Source: Lentzea nigeriaca (GTDB taxonomy: Bacteria; Actinomycetota; Actinomycetes; Mycobacteriales; Pseudonocardiaceae). Taken from it: DNA of 64,000 nt. A program made the translations under genes and the position numbers. Under the pieces are notes generated by a model, which was not told the origin of the DNA, searched no databases, and saw nothing but the letters and a program-made list of their open reading frames with translations. Shown in pieces: positions 46,276 through 55,591 of this stretch (the first letter of the stretch is position 1; every line of letters begins with the position of its first letter). The DNA is taken from assembly GCF_016907955.1 (NCBI RefSeq), contig NZ_JAFBCX010000001.1, forward strand, positions 1 to 64,000, in the 5' to 3' direction.

Positions 46276-47697
46276 ATGCAGGGACCACCGGGAGTCGAGA
46301 TGGTCGCCGCGGTCGGCAGCACCGACCGCGGCGAGTTGTGGCGTGCCAGCAGGCACACGCCGAACGACCGGATCGTGCGCATCGTCGAGCCGCGGTTCGC
46401 CGACGGGGCGTTCAAGCGCGCGGTGGGGACGCTCGGGCAACGCCAGCTCGCGGCGATGGTCGAGATCACCGGGCACGACTACACCGCCGATGGCCGTTAC
46501 TACATCGAGTACCGCACCGATGCCGACTGGCTGACCCTCGCGGAACGACTGGCCGTGCTCACGGACTGGCAGGATCGCGTGGCGCTGCTGGAACGGATCT
46601 GCTCGCTGTTCGCCCGCTGGCAGCGCAGCCCGGTGCACCCGCTCGGTCTGAGCCTGCACAACATCGTCGTGGTGGCGGAGGATGATCGCTGGCTGCCGTG
46701 GCTGCTGCCGTGCCCCGCCGTCACCTACGGCACGCCGTGCGATCTGTTCGGAGTGGACAGTTCGGTGGTCGCCGCGCTGGCACCGGAGGTAGTCCGCGGT
46801 CTGCGGCCCGGCAACCGGGCGGTGGACTGCTACGCCATCGGAACGCTGGTGGCACAAGCACTTGGTGACACCACCGTTGCGACGATCACCGCCGACGAGG
46901 ACAGGGTGGAGGCGCAGGCGCGCGGCCTGCTGTGGCCCGCCCTCACGGCGGGAACGCGGATTCCGAGCACGTTGTGCGGCACGCGGGAGGGGCAGGACCT
47001 GTTCCGTGTCGTCGAGCACTACCGCCACGCCACGCCGACCGCCCGGCCGGCGGACGCGGAGGAACTGCGCTCGGCGCTGGACGCGGTGGCCGATCCGGTG
47101 TCGATCGCCGCCGGTCTGCGGCGCACAGATCCGGTTCGTGCCCTGGAACTCCTGGAACTGGTACGCGGGCACGACGGGGAAGCACGTGTCCGTGCTTGCC
47201 TGCTCGGTACGGAGATCGCCGCCGAGCAGGGCGACGGTGAGGCCCAGCTGCGTTACCTGCACGAGGCGGTTCAGCTCGCGCCACGCCGGTTCGACCTGCG
47301 TCAGCGCCGGTACGAGGCCGCGTGGCGGGTGTTCGAGTCACGGCCGTCGGATCGCGTGCTGGGCAAGGTGATCCTCGACGACATCGCCCTGCTCAAGCAG
47401 GTCGGGTTGGAGGAGGACGAGTCGGTGCTGTACCAGCGCGCGGCCGAGGTGCACCTGCGCCGCGGCGAGCCGGCCGCCGCCGCGCGGGAGGCCCACGCGG
47501 CCGCCGCCCGCGACTTCGGCGACCTGGCCTCGCTGTTGCTGTACGGCCGCTGCTGGATCGAGCTCGGCGATCTGCACAACGCCAGACTCACCGAAATCGA
47601 GGGGCGGCGCCGAATCGAGCGCTTGGTCGCCGCACAGGATCTCACCAAGGGGGAGGCACAGCAGTGGTACGAGCGGTTCGCCCGGCTCTTGTCCTGA
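46276..47697 (+). CDS. Pseudokinase with C-terminal TPR region
   Basis: 473 residues from ATG 46276, three bases after the Hsp70 stop. The N-terminal ~270 residues keep the kinase outline: GSTDRGELWRAS as glycine-loop-like start, VHPLGLSLHNIVVV as catalytic-loop equivalent, ALAPEVVRGLRPGNRAVDCYAIGTLVAQAL as APE/F-helix region. The catalytic aspartate is replaced by glycine and there is no DFG, so phosphotransfer is not expected. Residues ~280-473 are TPR-like (RALELLELVRGHDGEARVRA, AAREAHAAAARDFGDLASLL). A binding or scaffold role in the operon is likely. It overlaps the next gene by 34 bases. Confidence 0.75.
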   Translation: MQGPPGVEMVAAVGSTDRGELWRASRHTPNDRIVRIVEPRFADGAFKRAVGTLGQRQLAAMVEITGHDYTADGRYYIEYRTDADWLTLAERLAVLTDWQDRVALLERICSLFARWQRSPVHPLGLSLHNIVVVAEDDRWLPWLLPCPAVTYGTPCDLFGVDSSVVAALAPEVVRGLRPGNRAVDCYAIGTLVAQALGDTTVATITADEDRVEAQARGLLWPALTAGTRIPSTLCGTREGQDLFRVVEHYRHATPTARPADAEELRSALDAVADPVSIAAGLRRTDPVRALELLELVRGHDGEARVRACLLGTEIAAEQGDGEAQLRYLHEAVQLAPRRFDLRQRRYEAAWRVFESRPSDRVLGKVILDDIALLKQVGLEEDESVLYQRAAEVHLRRGEPAAAAREAHAAAARDFGDLASLLLYGRCWIELGDLHNARLTEIEGRRRIERLVAAQDLTKGEAQQWYERFARLLS

Positions 47698-49577
47698 TCA
47701 CCGCCGTTGCCGCCATGATGCTGGCGGCACCGGCACTGGGTGCCCAGGACGACCCGACCGTCGTCCTGCCCAGCGGCACCGTGCTGCCGCCCGGCCGCCA
47801 TCAGGCCCAGATCAAGACGCCCAACGGCATCGTCACGGCCGACATCGTCGTGCCGGGCGCTCAGGGGGTGACCCAGCAGCCCTCCGCGCAGAACCCCACC
47901 ACCGGACAGTCCACACCGGACAGTTCGCAGGCACCCTCCACCCAGACTCCCGCGCAGGCCACCGGTTCCTCCGGCATCTTGACGGCACTGCTCGCGATCC
48001 TCGGCACACTGCTGGTGCTCGCCGGCGGTTTCGTCGGCTATCGCAGAATCCTGGTGCCGCGCAAGCAGGTCCGCGAGTACCGCGACGTCGTGGACCTGAT
48101 CAAGCGCGGTGAGCACGCGAAGGCGTTGCCGGAGCTGGACCGGCTCGAACGCCAACTGCCCGAGAAGCAACGGGCGGAGGCCGGGTTCTTCGCGGCCTTC
48201 TCGCTGTTCCAGGTCGGCTCGGTGGACGAGGCCGAGTACCGGCTGGCCGCACTGCACCGGGAACGTCCCGACGACGTCGACGTCGCCTACCTGCTGGCCC
48301 ACCTGCGCGTGTCGCGCCGTGACTACGACGGCGCGGAACCGGTGCTGGAGGCCATCGAGAAGGCGGGCGGGATGAGCAGCACGCGAGCCCGCAAGCTCTA
48401 CGGGGTCGTGGAGTTCCACCGTGCGCTGGAAGCGTTGCGCGACGGCAGGGTCGACGCCGCGGCCGTGTTGTTCCAGAAGGTCGAGAAGCTCGGCGACTTC
48501 GCCGACCGGATCCCGGCGGATCTACGCAACCAGCACGTCGTGCTGGGCGCGCAGGCGTTGTTCGACCGGGACCTGGTCGCGGCGCGCGGTCAGTTCGAGG
48601 ACCTGTCGCGGGCGGCGGAGGACGTCGAGCCCGAGCAGCGGGAGTCGATGCTGGCGTCGGCGGAGATCGGCCTCGCGCTCGCGGGCTGGCTGGAGAACAC
48701 GCTCCCGTCGCTGGCCAAGGTCGACGGACTGCTGACCAGTGCGGCGAAACGGCTCGATCCCGCCGCGGACACCGAGCCGGAGTGGACCTACGAGCCCGAC
48801 GAGGACAGCGTCGCCGAACGACTCGTGGCGCTGACCGAACGTCAAAGCAGGACAGCGGATCTCAACGAACGCGACCTCACGCTGCGAGCCGTGCACCTGC
48901 TGCGCGCCGCGGTCGTCCTGCGCCTCTGGGCGGCAGGCAAACGCACCCCCGCGGAAGATGCCGCACGGCTCGCGGACGTGCTCAGCAGGCTGGCGTGCGC
49001 ACGCCGGTACGACCCGGAGTTCGGTGACCCGTACCTGGTCGCAGGTCTGCTCAAGTGCTACCTGGCGACGACGGAACGGGAGAGCGCGGACGGTGTCGCG
49101 TTGTTGCGCCAGGCCCAGCGGCTCGGTGTGCGGGAGCCGGACGTGGTCCGCATCCTCAACGAGGAGGCACGCCGCGGGCAGGCGCGGAGGGACGCGGCTG
49201 ACCGGTACCTCCAGGTGCTCGACCAGTACGTGGAGAACCCGTCGGTCCGCCACGAGGTCAGGGTCAGCCTGCTGGACCGGTTGTCGCGGTTCAGCAAGGT
49301 ACGCCCGCTCGACCGCCGTCCCGAGCTCGCGAAGGCACGGGTCGTGCCGGTGACGGTGGACGAGGTGAACAACCGCGCCGAACTGCTCAAGGAGCGCGTG
49401 GTCCAGCTGATGGCGGCGCGTGGCGGGGACGCGAACCTGGCGGCCGCCCAGGAACTGGTGCACAACCTGGAGAACGACAGCAGGCGCCTGGCCGAGCAGG
49501 CGCAGTCCGTCGAGACGAAGGAAGCCGACCTGCTGGTGTACATCGGCGACTGGTTGCTCGGCGACAACGAGGGGTGA
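47664..49577 (+). CDS. Membrane-anchored helical-repeat protein
   Basis: GTG 47664 follows GGGGAGG by eight bases and gives 637 residues with a signal peptide (VRPALVLITAVAAMMLAAPAL). A Gln/Thr/Ser/Pro-rich external stretch comes next, then a membrane helix (ILTALLAILGTLLVLAGGFVGY, residues ~97-118). The remaining ~510 residues are cytoplasmic TPR-like repeats (HAKALPELDRLERQL, DYDGAEPVLEAIEKAGG and further units) ending in a helix-rich tail. This tethers the otherwise soluble system to the membrane. The small outer segment could be a sensor or merely an anchor. Confidence 0.8.
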   Translation: MVRAVRPALVLITAVAAMMLAAPALGAQDDPTVVLPSGTVLPPGRHQAQIKTPNGIVTADIVVPGAQGVTQQPSAQNPTTGQSTPDSSQAPSTQTPAQATGSSGILTALLAILGTLLVLAGGFVGYRRILVPRKQVREYRDVVDLIKRGEHAKALPELDRLERQLPEKQRAEAGFFAAFSLFQVGSVDEAEYRLAALHRERPDDVDVAYLLAHLRVSRRDYDGAEPVLEAIEKAGGMSSTRARKLYGVVEFHRALEALRDGRVDAAAVLFQKVEKLGDFADRIPADLRNQHVVLGAQALFDRDLVAARGQFEDLSRAAEDVEPEQRESMLASAEIGLALAGWLENTLPSLAKVDGLLTSAAKRLDPAADTEPEWTYEPDEDSVAERLVALTERQSRTADLNERDLTLRAVHLLRAAVVLRLWAAGKRTPAEDAARLADVLSRLACARRYDPEFGDPYLVAGLLKCYLATTERESADGVALLRQAQRLGVREPDVVRILNEEARRGQARRDAADRYLQVLDQYVENPSVRHEVRVSLLDRLSRFSKVRPLDRRPELAKARVVPVTVDEVNNRAELLKERVVQLMAARGGDANLAAAQELVHNLENDSRRLAEQAQSVETKEADLLVYIGDWLLGDNEG

Positions 49578-49582
49578 TGTCC

Positions 49583-49801
49583 ATGCTGCGCAAGCACCTG
49601 AGCCCGGCCGACTGCCTCGGCCAGCTCCCGGAGCCCGAGCTCGAGTTCACCGACGAGGCGACGGGGGACACGATGCGCAGGATCGAGCTGCGCCGGTCGA
49701 TCCTCGCGATCGCCGAGCTCGACCACGCCGCGCAGACCGCGCTGGTCAACGCCGTGGTCGCGAAGCAGCGCAAGGAAGGCAGGGCACAGCACCGTGGATG
49801 A
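49583..49801 (+). CDS. Small operon protein
   Basis: 72 residues from ATG 49583 (GAGGGG eight bases upstream); the ATG at 49577 is too close to that site. The product is charged and helical, with TMRRIELRRSILAIAELDHAA in the middle. No family is recognised. It overlaps the next gene by eight bases, so it is a genuine member of the operon. Confidence 0.65.
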   Translation: MLRKHLSPADCLGQLPEPELEFTDEATGDTMRRIELRRSILAIAELDHAAQTALVNAVVAKQRKEGRAQHRG

Positions 49802-51353
49802 GGAGGAGCAGGGTCTCGCGTTCGCGCCGGCTCACGACTGGGATTCCGACCTCGTCCGCGAGGCGGCCAAGGCGTTCCAGCCGGAACCGCTCGACCTCGG
49901 CAACCGGGTCGGGTTCGCGCCGGAGCACAAGGTCGACCTCGGCGGGATCGGCGACCGGTTCCGGCCGGCCGACGACGAAGGTCTTCGGATCGGCGGCGAC
50001 GCCGACCGGCTGCGCGAGGATCTCGCGCGGCTGAAGGAGCACGAGGCCGACCTGAAACTGCGTGCCCTGCTGGAAAAGGCGGAGCGCGCGTTGACGGCCG
50101 AACGGTTCACCGACGCGTGGACGCACGTCGAAGCCGCACTGGAGATGGCACCTGCCAACGTGTCCGCGCTACTGCTCGGCGCCCGGTGCAAGTACTCGCT
50201 CGGCGAACTGGGCACGGCGTTGAACCTGGTGAGCACGGCACGTCAGCACGCGACGGACGCCGCTGAGGTCACGCTCGCGGCGCGGCTGCGCGACGCGTGC
50301 GAAGAGCGGCTCGTCGACGAGGTCAGCGCGATTCTGGGCGACATGCTGGAGGACGAGCAGCACGACTCGCTGGCGATCGAGTTCGCCGAACAGTGGGTGA
50401 CCAAGCACCCGGAGGTGCTGGGGCTGCACTACCTCCACGGCGCCGCGCTGCTCTACATCGGCGAGGCCGTGCGCGCGCGTGCCGTAGTCGAAGCGGTGAT
50501 GGCCGGCGCCGGCGCAGACCTCGAGATCTTCGCCGAGATGCACCGTTCGATCCTGGCCGCGGTGCACGCGCCGCAGGTGGAACGCGCCCGCCAGTCGTTG
50601 CGCGTCGGCCGGCCCAAGGTGGCGATCGAGCAGCTCGCGGAGTGTGCGGAGGCGCTGGAGGCCGAGCCCCGCTACGCACGGCTGTGGTCCTACGCGCACG
50701 AGCGCTACGCGAAGAGTTCGAAGATCCCGTTCGTCGGCTGGCGGCGCACCAAGCGCGCGAACGTCGCGCCGCTGGACGTCGACGGTCTGCAGGACGTGCT
50801 CTCGTGGGTGCTCCGCGAGGAGCTCCAGGATGCGCTGAACGCGTTCTACGCTGGCGACTTCGAGACCGCGAGCAGGCGTTGCACCCGCGCGGCGGCCATC
50901 GACCAGCGCTGCGCCGTCGTGGCCTACGTGCACGCCTCCGCCGAGACGATCTCCGCCGACATCGCCCTCGAACGCATCGACCTGAACACGCTCGCGGTCG
51001 CCGAAGGGCATCTCGCCACCGCCGAGGAGATCGTCCAGCGCATGGCCGCCGACCCCGAGTTCGTGGAGCAGCGCCGCAACCTCGGTGCCAAGATCACCGC
51101 CGAACGCGCCGAAGTCGCCAAGCTCACCAGGTTCGTGAGCAGCGTGACGCGGTTCAACGACCTGATGGCGCGCTACGAACACCGGCGCATCACCACGCAC
51201 AACGAGCTGTACAGCGTCCGCGGTGAGCTGATCTCGATCCGGTCCACGGCTCGCGTGGCCGTGCGGGAGCACGACGCGGACTCGCATGCAGGGCGCACGC
51301 TGCGGCAGGTGCTGGACGCGGTGGACGCGACGCTGCGGCAACTGCGTCCGTAA
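49794..51353 (+). CDS. Helical-repeat (TPR-like) protein, last operon gene
   Basis: 519 residues from GTG 49794, overlapping the small gene. An acidic, proline-containing N-terminus (MDEEEQGLAFAPAHDWD) precedes TPR-like repeats: ALTAERFTDAWTHVEAALEMAPANVSALLLGARCKYSLGEL, RAVVEAVMAGAG, KVAIEQLAECAEALE, AFYAGDFETASRRC. The C-terminal ~100 residues are a likely coiled coil. It probably assembles with the other repeat proteins of the operon. No terminator was seen directly after it. Confidence 0.75.
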   Translation: MDEEEQGLAFAPAHDWDSDLVREAAKAFQPEPLDLGNRVGFAPEHKVDLGGIGDRFRPADDEGLRIGGDADRLREDLARLKEHEADLKLRALLEKAERALTAERFTDAWTHVEAALEMAPANVSALLLGARCKYSLGELGTALNLVSTARQHATDAAEVTLAARLRDACEERLVDEVSAILGDMLEDEQHDSLAIEFAEQWVTKHPEVLGLHYLHGAALLYIGEAVRARAVVEAVMAGAGADLEIFAEMHRSILAAVHAPQVERARQSLRVGRPKVAIEQLAECAEALEAEPRYARLWSYAHERYAKSSKIPFVGWRRTKRANVAPLDVDGLQDVLSWVLREELQDALNAFYAGDFETASRRCTRAAAIDQRCAVVAYVHASAETISADIALERIDLNTLAVAEGHLATAEEIVQRMAADPEFVEQRRNLGAKITAERAEVAKLTRFVSSVTRFNDLMARYEHRRITTHNELYSVRGELISIRSTARVAVREHDADSHAGRTLRQVLDAVDATLRQLRP

Positions 51354-51378
51354 CGTTTCGCGAGCTCTCCCTGATGGC

Positions 51379-51516
51379 TCAGGATGAGGCGTAGGCCACC
51401 CAGGCCGCGACCGCCACGAGTGCCGCCGCCACCAGAGCCGTGCCCCGCACCGCTTCGGTGAACGTGCCGGCGGCCGCCCATGCGGACAGCACGGTGCCGA
51501 GCACCGCGATGCTGAA
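51379..51516 (-). pseudogene. C-terminal fragment of a membrane transporter
   Basis: The minus-strand frame FSIAVLGTVLSAWAAAG, RGTALVAAALVAVAAWVAYASS then stop reads as the last two helices of an MFS-type exporter. It is cut abruptly at about 51517, next to the integrase remnant, so a recombination event joined the two. Confidence 0.5.
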
Positions 51517-51547
51517 CGATCACTGCAGCTCAACGGGCGGCGCAAGG

Positions 51548-51820
51548 TTATGGCACCCCACAGGAATGTCGAGTATGACGGCAGTGGCCAGCCGATCGAC
51601 TACGAGAACGTAGAGCCGTTCGCGACGATGGACGCCGCACTGTACGAGGCCCGCGGCGTCGTGTTCGGCGCTTACCGTCGAGCGTCGGCAGATCGACGGC
51701 GTAGGTCCAGGTTCCGTGCTTGCGGTTTGCCAGCTTCGGGCAGCGGGCGCCGAGCTGGCGGCCGTCGGTGCCGCGGCAGGCACAACGGCGGTACACGCGA
51801 CCACGGTTCGGGCTCTTCAT
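51548..51820 (-). pseudogene. Tyrosine recombinase (integrase) N-terminal remnant
   Basis: From ATG 51820: MKSPNRGRVYRRCACRGTDG, LGARCPKLANRKHGTWTY, VDLPTLDGKRRTRRRG. This is the N-terminal arm of integrases from actinomycete integrative elements. After RRRG the family continues one frame over (VHRRERLYVLVVDRLATA). Nothing of the core-binding or catalytic domain follows. It is a relic of an element that once ended here, beside the TIR-chaperone operon. Confidence 0.7.
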
Positions 51821-52129
51821 GGCAAGCTCCTCCGATCTCCTTGCTCAACCTGCTCCTGGTGAGCAGCGCAGGACCGGAGCGTGGGCCGCGTGCGACCACT
51901 ACGCGACCACAAGCTGCATCGTTGCTGGTCTGGTGAATGCCACTTGTGACTCTGACAACCGGTCGTGCTGGCTGGGAAGACGTGTCCACCCCTGTCATTT
52001 GCTCGCTGTGAGTGAGGGTCGTGGCGGGATCTTGCCATCACGTTGACAAAACATCGGAGCAATACGCATCGTCTCTTGGGGTCGTGCCTGTTCGCTGGGT
52101 AGGTAGCGATTCAAACATCCGAGCACAAG
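51821..52129. other. Intergenic region before the beta-helix gene
   Basis: About 310 bases with no supported gene, between the integrase relic and the secreted beta-helix gene. It should carry the promoter of that gene. Composition is more AT-rich around 51930-52070. Confidence 0.4.
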
Positions 52130-55100
52130 GTGGTGGTCGATGTGGCGTTACGTAGTGTGTCCGTAGTGGCGGCGGGTGTCGTGGTTGCCGCGACGGTGGT
52201 GGTTCCCAGTCAAGCGGCGGCCGCGGCCGAGCTTCACGCCTCACCTGGGGGCTCCGGTACGGCGTGCACGGTGTCGGCTCCGTGCAGTCTCACGGGTGCA
52301 CGGGACAAGGTGCGCACGCTGGTTGCCGGGATGACCGGTGACATCGTGGTGAATCTGGCCGGTGGCGTCTATCGCCTCGGTGCCCCGCTGGAACTGACCG
52401 CGCAGGACTCCGGGCGCAACGGGTTCAAGGTCATCTATCAGGCCGCTGCGGGGGCACGTCCGGTGTTCAGTGGTGGGCGCGCGGTGACCGGGTGGCAGCT
52501 GGTGGATGCTGAGCGCGATCTGTACCGGGCGTCGGTTCCGGCGGGTACGTGGTCACGGCAGCTGTACGTGGACGGGGTTCGCGCTGTGCGTGCCCGGTCC
52601 GTGGAGAACCCGGCCGGGCTGACCAAGAACGCCACCGGGTTCGCTGCGGCCGATCCTGCGTATGCGTCGTGGGCGAATCCGATGGATGTGGAGATCGTCA
52701 GCCGCAACTCGTGGAAGCACATGCGGTGTCCGCTGGCGTCGATCACACCCAGCGGCGGCGGTTCGCAGCTCAACGCCGTGAACCAGTGCTGGGCCAACAC
52801 GGGTATCCCCAACCGCCCGAACTACTACTTCCCCTACAGCGGCAGCGGGCAGCGGGGTATCGACAGCGTGGCGTGGCTGGAGAACGCGTTGCCGCTGCTG
52901 GACGAGCCGGGGGAGTGGTACCTCGACCGGGCGGCCGCTCAGGTGTACTACAAGCCGCGCGCGGGTGAGGACCTCGCGTCGGCCAGCGTCGAGCTGGCGG
53001 TGGCGGAACGGCTGGTCGACCTCGCGGGCACGCCCGGCCACCTCGAGGTCGTCAACGACAACGATTCTCGTGCCGCGTACAGCGGGTCCTGGGCCGTGAA
53101 GACGAACCGGCCGTTCGGTGACGTCAGCGACGACGTGCACTACACCACGGCCAACGGCGACTCCGTGACGTTCACCTTCACCGGTACGGGAGTCGACGTG
53201 CTGGGGGAGCGGTTCACCGACCTCGGCGACATCGACTTGTACGTGGACAACAAGTTCGACCGCACGGTGAGCGCGTACGGGGCGGCGCCCCGGTTGGCGC
53301 AGCAGGTGATCTACAGCCGCACCGGCCTGTCGAAGGGGTCGCACACGGTGCGGTTGGTGAAGAAGTCGGGCCAGTTCCTGGCGATCGACGGATTCTCGGT
53401 CGTGTCGGAGGTGATCTCGCCGGTGCACGACATCGCGTTGCGCGGCATCACCTTCGGCTACGCCACGTGGCTGCAACCGTCAGGACCGGAGGGGTACGCC
53501 GACAACCAGGCGGGTGTGGTGTGGGTGGGCACGCCGCAGCGCATCGGCCGCACGCCCGGCGCGGTCCGGGTGACCTGCGGCCAGCGCATCGAGATCTCGG
53601 GCTCGGAGTTCAGCCGACTCGGGGGCACGGCGGTGGACTTCGCCGATGGCACCCAGGACTCGACCGTCGTCGGCAACCGGATCACCGACATCTCCGGCGC
53701 GGGTGTGTCGGTCGGCGAGTTCGACGACCACTGGCTGAGCGACCCGAACCGCCAGACGGCGCGCAACACCGTGTCGGACAACCACATCAGCCGGATCGGC
53801 CGGGAGTTCGAGGACGCCGCGGCCGTGTCCGTCGGCTACACCCGCGACGTCCGGGTGGAGCACAACGAGATCACCGGGACTCCGTACACGGGCATCTCGC
53901 TGGGTTGGGGTTGGGGCTGGGATTCGCCCTACAACACCAAGAACGAGCGGCGCGGCACCAACTACGCGCGGGGCAACCGGGTCGTCGGCAACTACGTGCA
54001 CGACGTGATGAACGTGCTCTCCGACGGCGGCCACCTGTACACCCTCGGCGGTCAGGGCGACGGCAGCGTCCGGTCGGTGGCGGCGGGCAACGTGTTCAGC
54101 AAGGGCGGCTCGAAGGAACCGAATTCCAAGGCGCTGTACCACGACGAGGGCAGTTCGTGGTGGGACAGCTACGACAACGTCGTGAGCCAGACCGGCGAGC
54201 TGTGGACGCACGAGTGGATCAACTCGATCCACGACATCACGATCCACGACAACTTCACCGACGACCCCAGGCAGATCAACAACGGCACCAAGGTCACCAT
54301 CACCAACACCACCCTCGTGACCAACGGCGCCTGGCCGCAGCGCGCCAAGGACATCGTCGCTGTCGCCGGCATCCGGGCACCGCACCGCAAGACCGTGCTG
54401 CCCGAGGAACATCTGGTCAACGACGGTGAACTCGGCCCGCTGCTGTCGCCGGCGTCCATTACCTACACCGGAACCTGGAACGTCTCCCGCAACCGGCACT
54501 TCGGCGACCTCAACTGCGACGTCCGCCACACGTCGACCGACGGCGACTCGGCGACCATCACCGGCACCGGCACCGGCATCCAGATCCTGGGTGAACGCAA
54601 CAGCGACCAGGGCCGCCTGACGGTCACCCTGGACGGCGCGCCGGTCGGCACCGTCGACACCCACTCGCCCACCCGCATCGCTCAAGCCGTGATCTACCAG
54701 GTGTCCGGCCTGACCCACGGGCAGCACACCCTGAAGCTGACCAAGTCCGGCGGCGCGGTGGCGACCCTCGACGGCTTCCGGCTGGACCGTTCGATCGACG
54801 AGGACGACCCGGCAATTGTCTTCGAGGGCAACTGGTTCACGCACGGCAACCGCGGCTACGGCGACTTCGGCAACGACGTGAGGGCGACCACGGCGAACGG
54901 GGACTCGGTCACCGTGTCTTTCACCGGCACCCGCATCGACGTCCGCACCGAGACCAACAGCGACCAGGGCCCGGTGGACGTCTACGTCAACGGCCGCTAC
55001 CGAACGACCGTCAACACCTACGCCCCTACCCGGTCGGCGCAGCAGTCGGTGTTCACGACCGATCTGCCCGCCGGCCACCACACCCTGCGCCTGGTGAAGG

Positions 55101-55144
55101 AATCCGGTCAGTACCTCGTGGTCGACCGCTTCACCATCCGCTGA
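52130..55144 (+). CDS. Secreted right-handed beta-helix glycosidase-like protein
   Basis: 1004 residues from GTG 52130 (GTG 52142 is also possible). The signal peptide is VSVVAAGVVVAATVVVPSQ, ending AAAAAEL. The N-terminal ~650 residues have HASPGGSGTACTVSAPCSL, GVYRLGAPLELTAQDSG and later parallel beta-helix rungs (ISGSEFSRLGGTAVDF, TVVGNRITDISGAGVSVGE), as in GH141/pectate-lyase-like enzymes. Three related ~110-residue modules occur near 310-430, 770-885 and 890-1004; each has RxFGDxxxDVR/HxT..GDS, a GERxxDxGxxxxxVDG segment and a GxHTLxLxKxSG ending, and they are probably carbohydrate-binding. It likely attacks a branched plant or microbial polysaccharide outside the cell. Confidence 0.8.
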   Translation: MVVDVALRSVSVVAAGVVVAATVVVPSQAAAAAELHASPGGSGTACTVSAPCSLTGARDKVRTLVAGMTGDIVVNLAGGVYRLGAPLELTAQDSGRNGFKVIYQAAAGARPVFSGGRAVTGWQLVDAERDLYRASVPAGTWSRQLYVDGVRAVRARSVENPAGLTKNATGFAAADPAYASWANPMDVEIVSRNSWKHMRCPLASITPSGGGSQLNAVNQCWANTGIPNRPNYYFPYSGSGQRGIDSVAWLENALPLLDEPGEWYLDRAAAQVYYKPRAGEDLASASVELAVAERLVDLAGTPGHLEVVNDNDSRAAYSGSWAVKTNRPFGDVSDDVHYTTANGDSVTFTFTGTGVDVLGERFTDLGDIDLYVDNKFDRTVSAYGAAPRLAQQVIYSRTGLSKGSHTVRLVKKSGQFLAIDGFSVVSEVISPVHDIALRGITFGYATWLQPSGPEGYADNQAGVVWVGTPQRIGRTPGAVRVTCGQRIEISGSEFSRLGGTAVDFADGTQDSTVVGNRITDISGAGVSVGEFDDHWLSDPNRQTARNTVSDNHISRIGREFEDAAAVSVGYTRDVRVEHNEITGTPYTGISLGWGWGWDSPYNTKNERRGTNYARGNRVVGNYVHDVMNVLSDGGHLYTLGGQGDGSVRSVAAGNVFSKGGSKEPNSKALYHDEGSSWWDSYDNVVSQTGELWTHEWINSIHDITIHDNFTDDPRQINNGTKVTITNTTLVTNGAWPQRAKDIVAVAGIRAPHRKTVLPEEHLVNDGELGPLLSPASITYTGTWNVSRNRHFGDLNCDVRHTSTDGDSATITGTGTGIQILGERNSDQGRLTVTLDGAPVGTVDTHSPTRIAQAVIYQVSGLTHGQHTLKLTKSGGAVATLDGFRLDRSIDEDDPAIVFEGNWFTHGNRGYGDFGNDVRATTANGDSVTVSFTGTRIDVRTETNSDQGPVDVYVNGRYRTTVNTYAPTRSAQQSVFTTDLPAGHHTLRLVKESGQYLVVDRFTIR

Positions 55145-55591
55145 ACCCGGTCGGCGCGACCGGCACCCAGGGCGCGGCGTGCCGGTCCTTGCGGAGCGGC
55201 CGAACCGGCTGAACAGGGCGGCGTCCGTGGAACAACCCCACGGCACCGTCCTGTTCGGCTTCGCCACCGCACCCCAATTTCCCGCGGTTCACGCCGTCCG
55301 GGCCTTTGAGGTCCTCCCGCATGTGGTTCATCCGGGACAACGGACGGTTGCCACATGACACCAACCCGACGATGTGTTGTGCGAGTTGTGGGGACCGTTG
55401 CGACTCGTCGCCGGCTTGGCCATGCCCACACCACCGCAGGTACGGCGTTGGCGCGCTGGCGAACAGAGGTGTGGCGGTGGAGATCGTTTGGCTTGGCGGC
55501 AGCGCCAACTGCCGGGTGGTCCGGCGCCGCACGCCTGGGCTACCCACGTCACACTGCGGCAGCTCCGTGCCATCGTCGCCACAACCGTCCG
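55145..55591. other. Intergenic region between converging genes
   Basis: 447 bases between the beta-helix gene and the LacI gene, which converge. A small hairpin CCGGTCG-GCG-CGACCGG at 55147-55163, just after the beta-helix stop, may be its terminator. No gene is supported in the rest. Confidence 0.45.

Noticed and set aside
53480-55267. Minus-strand open frame of 595 codons
   Set aside because: Shadow of the secreted beta-helix gene; Val/Ala/Arg-rich without motifs.
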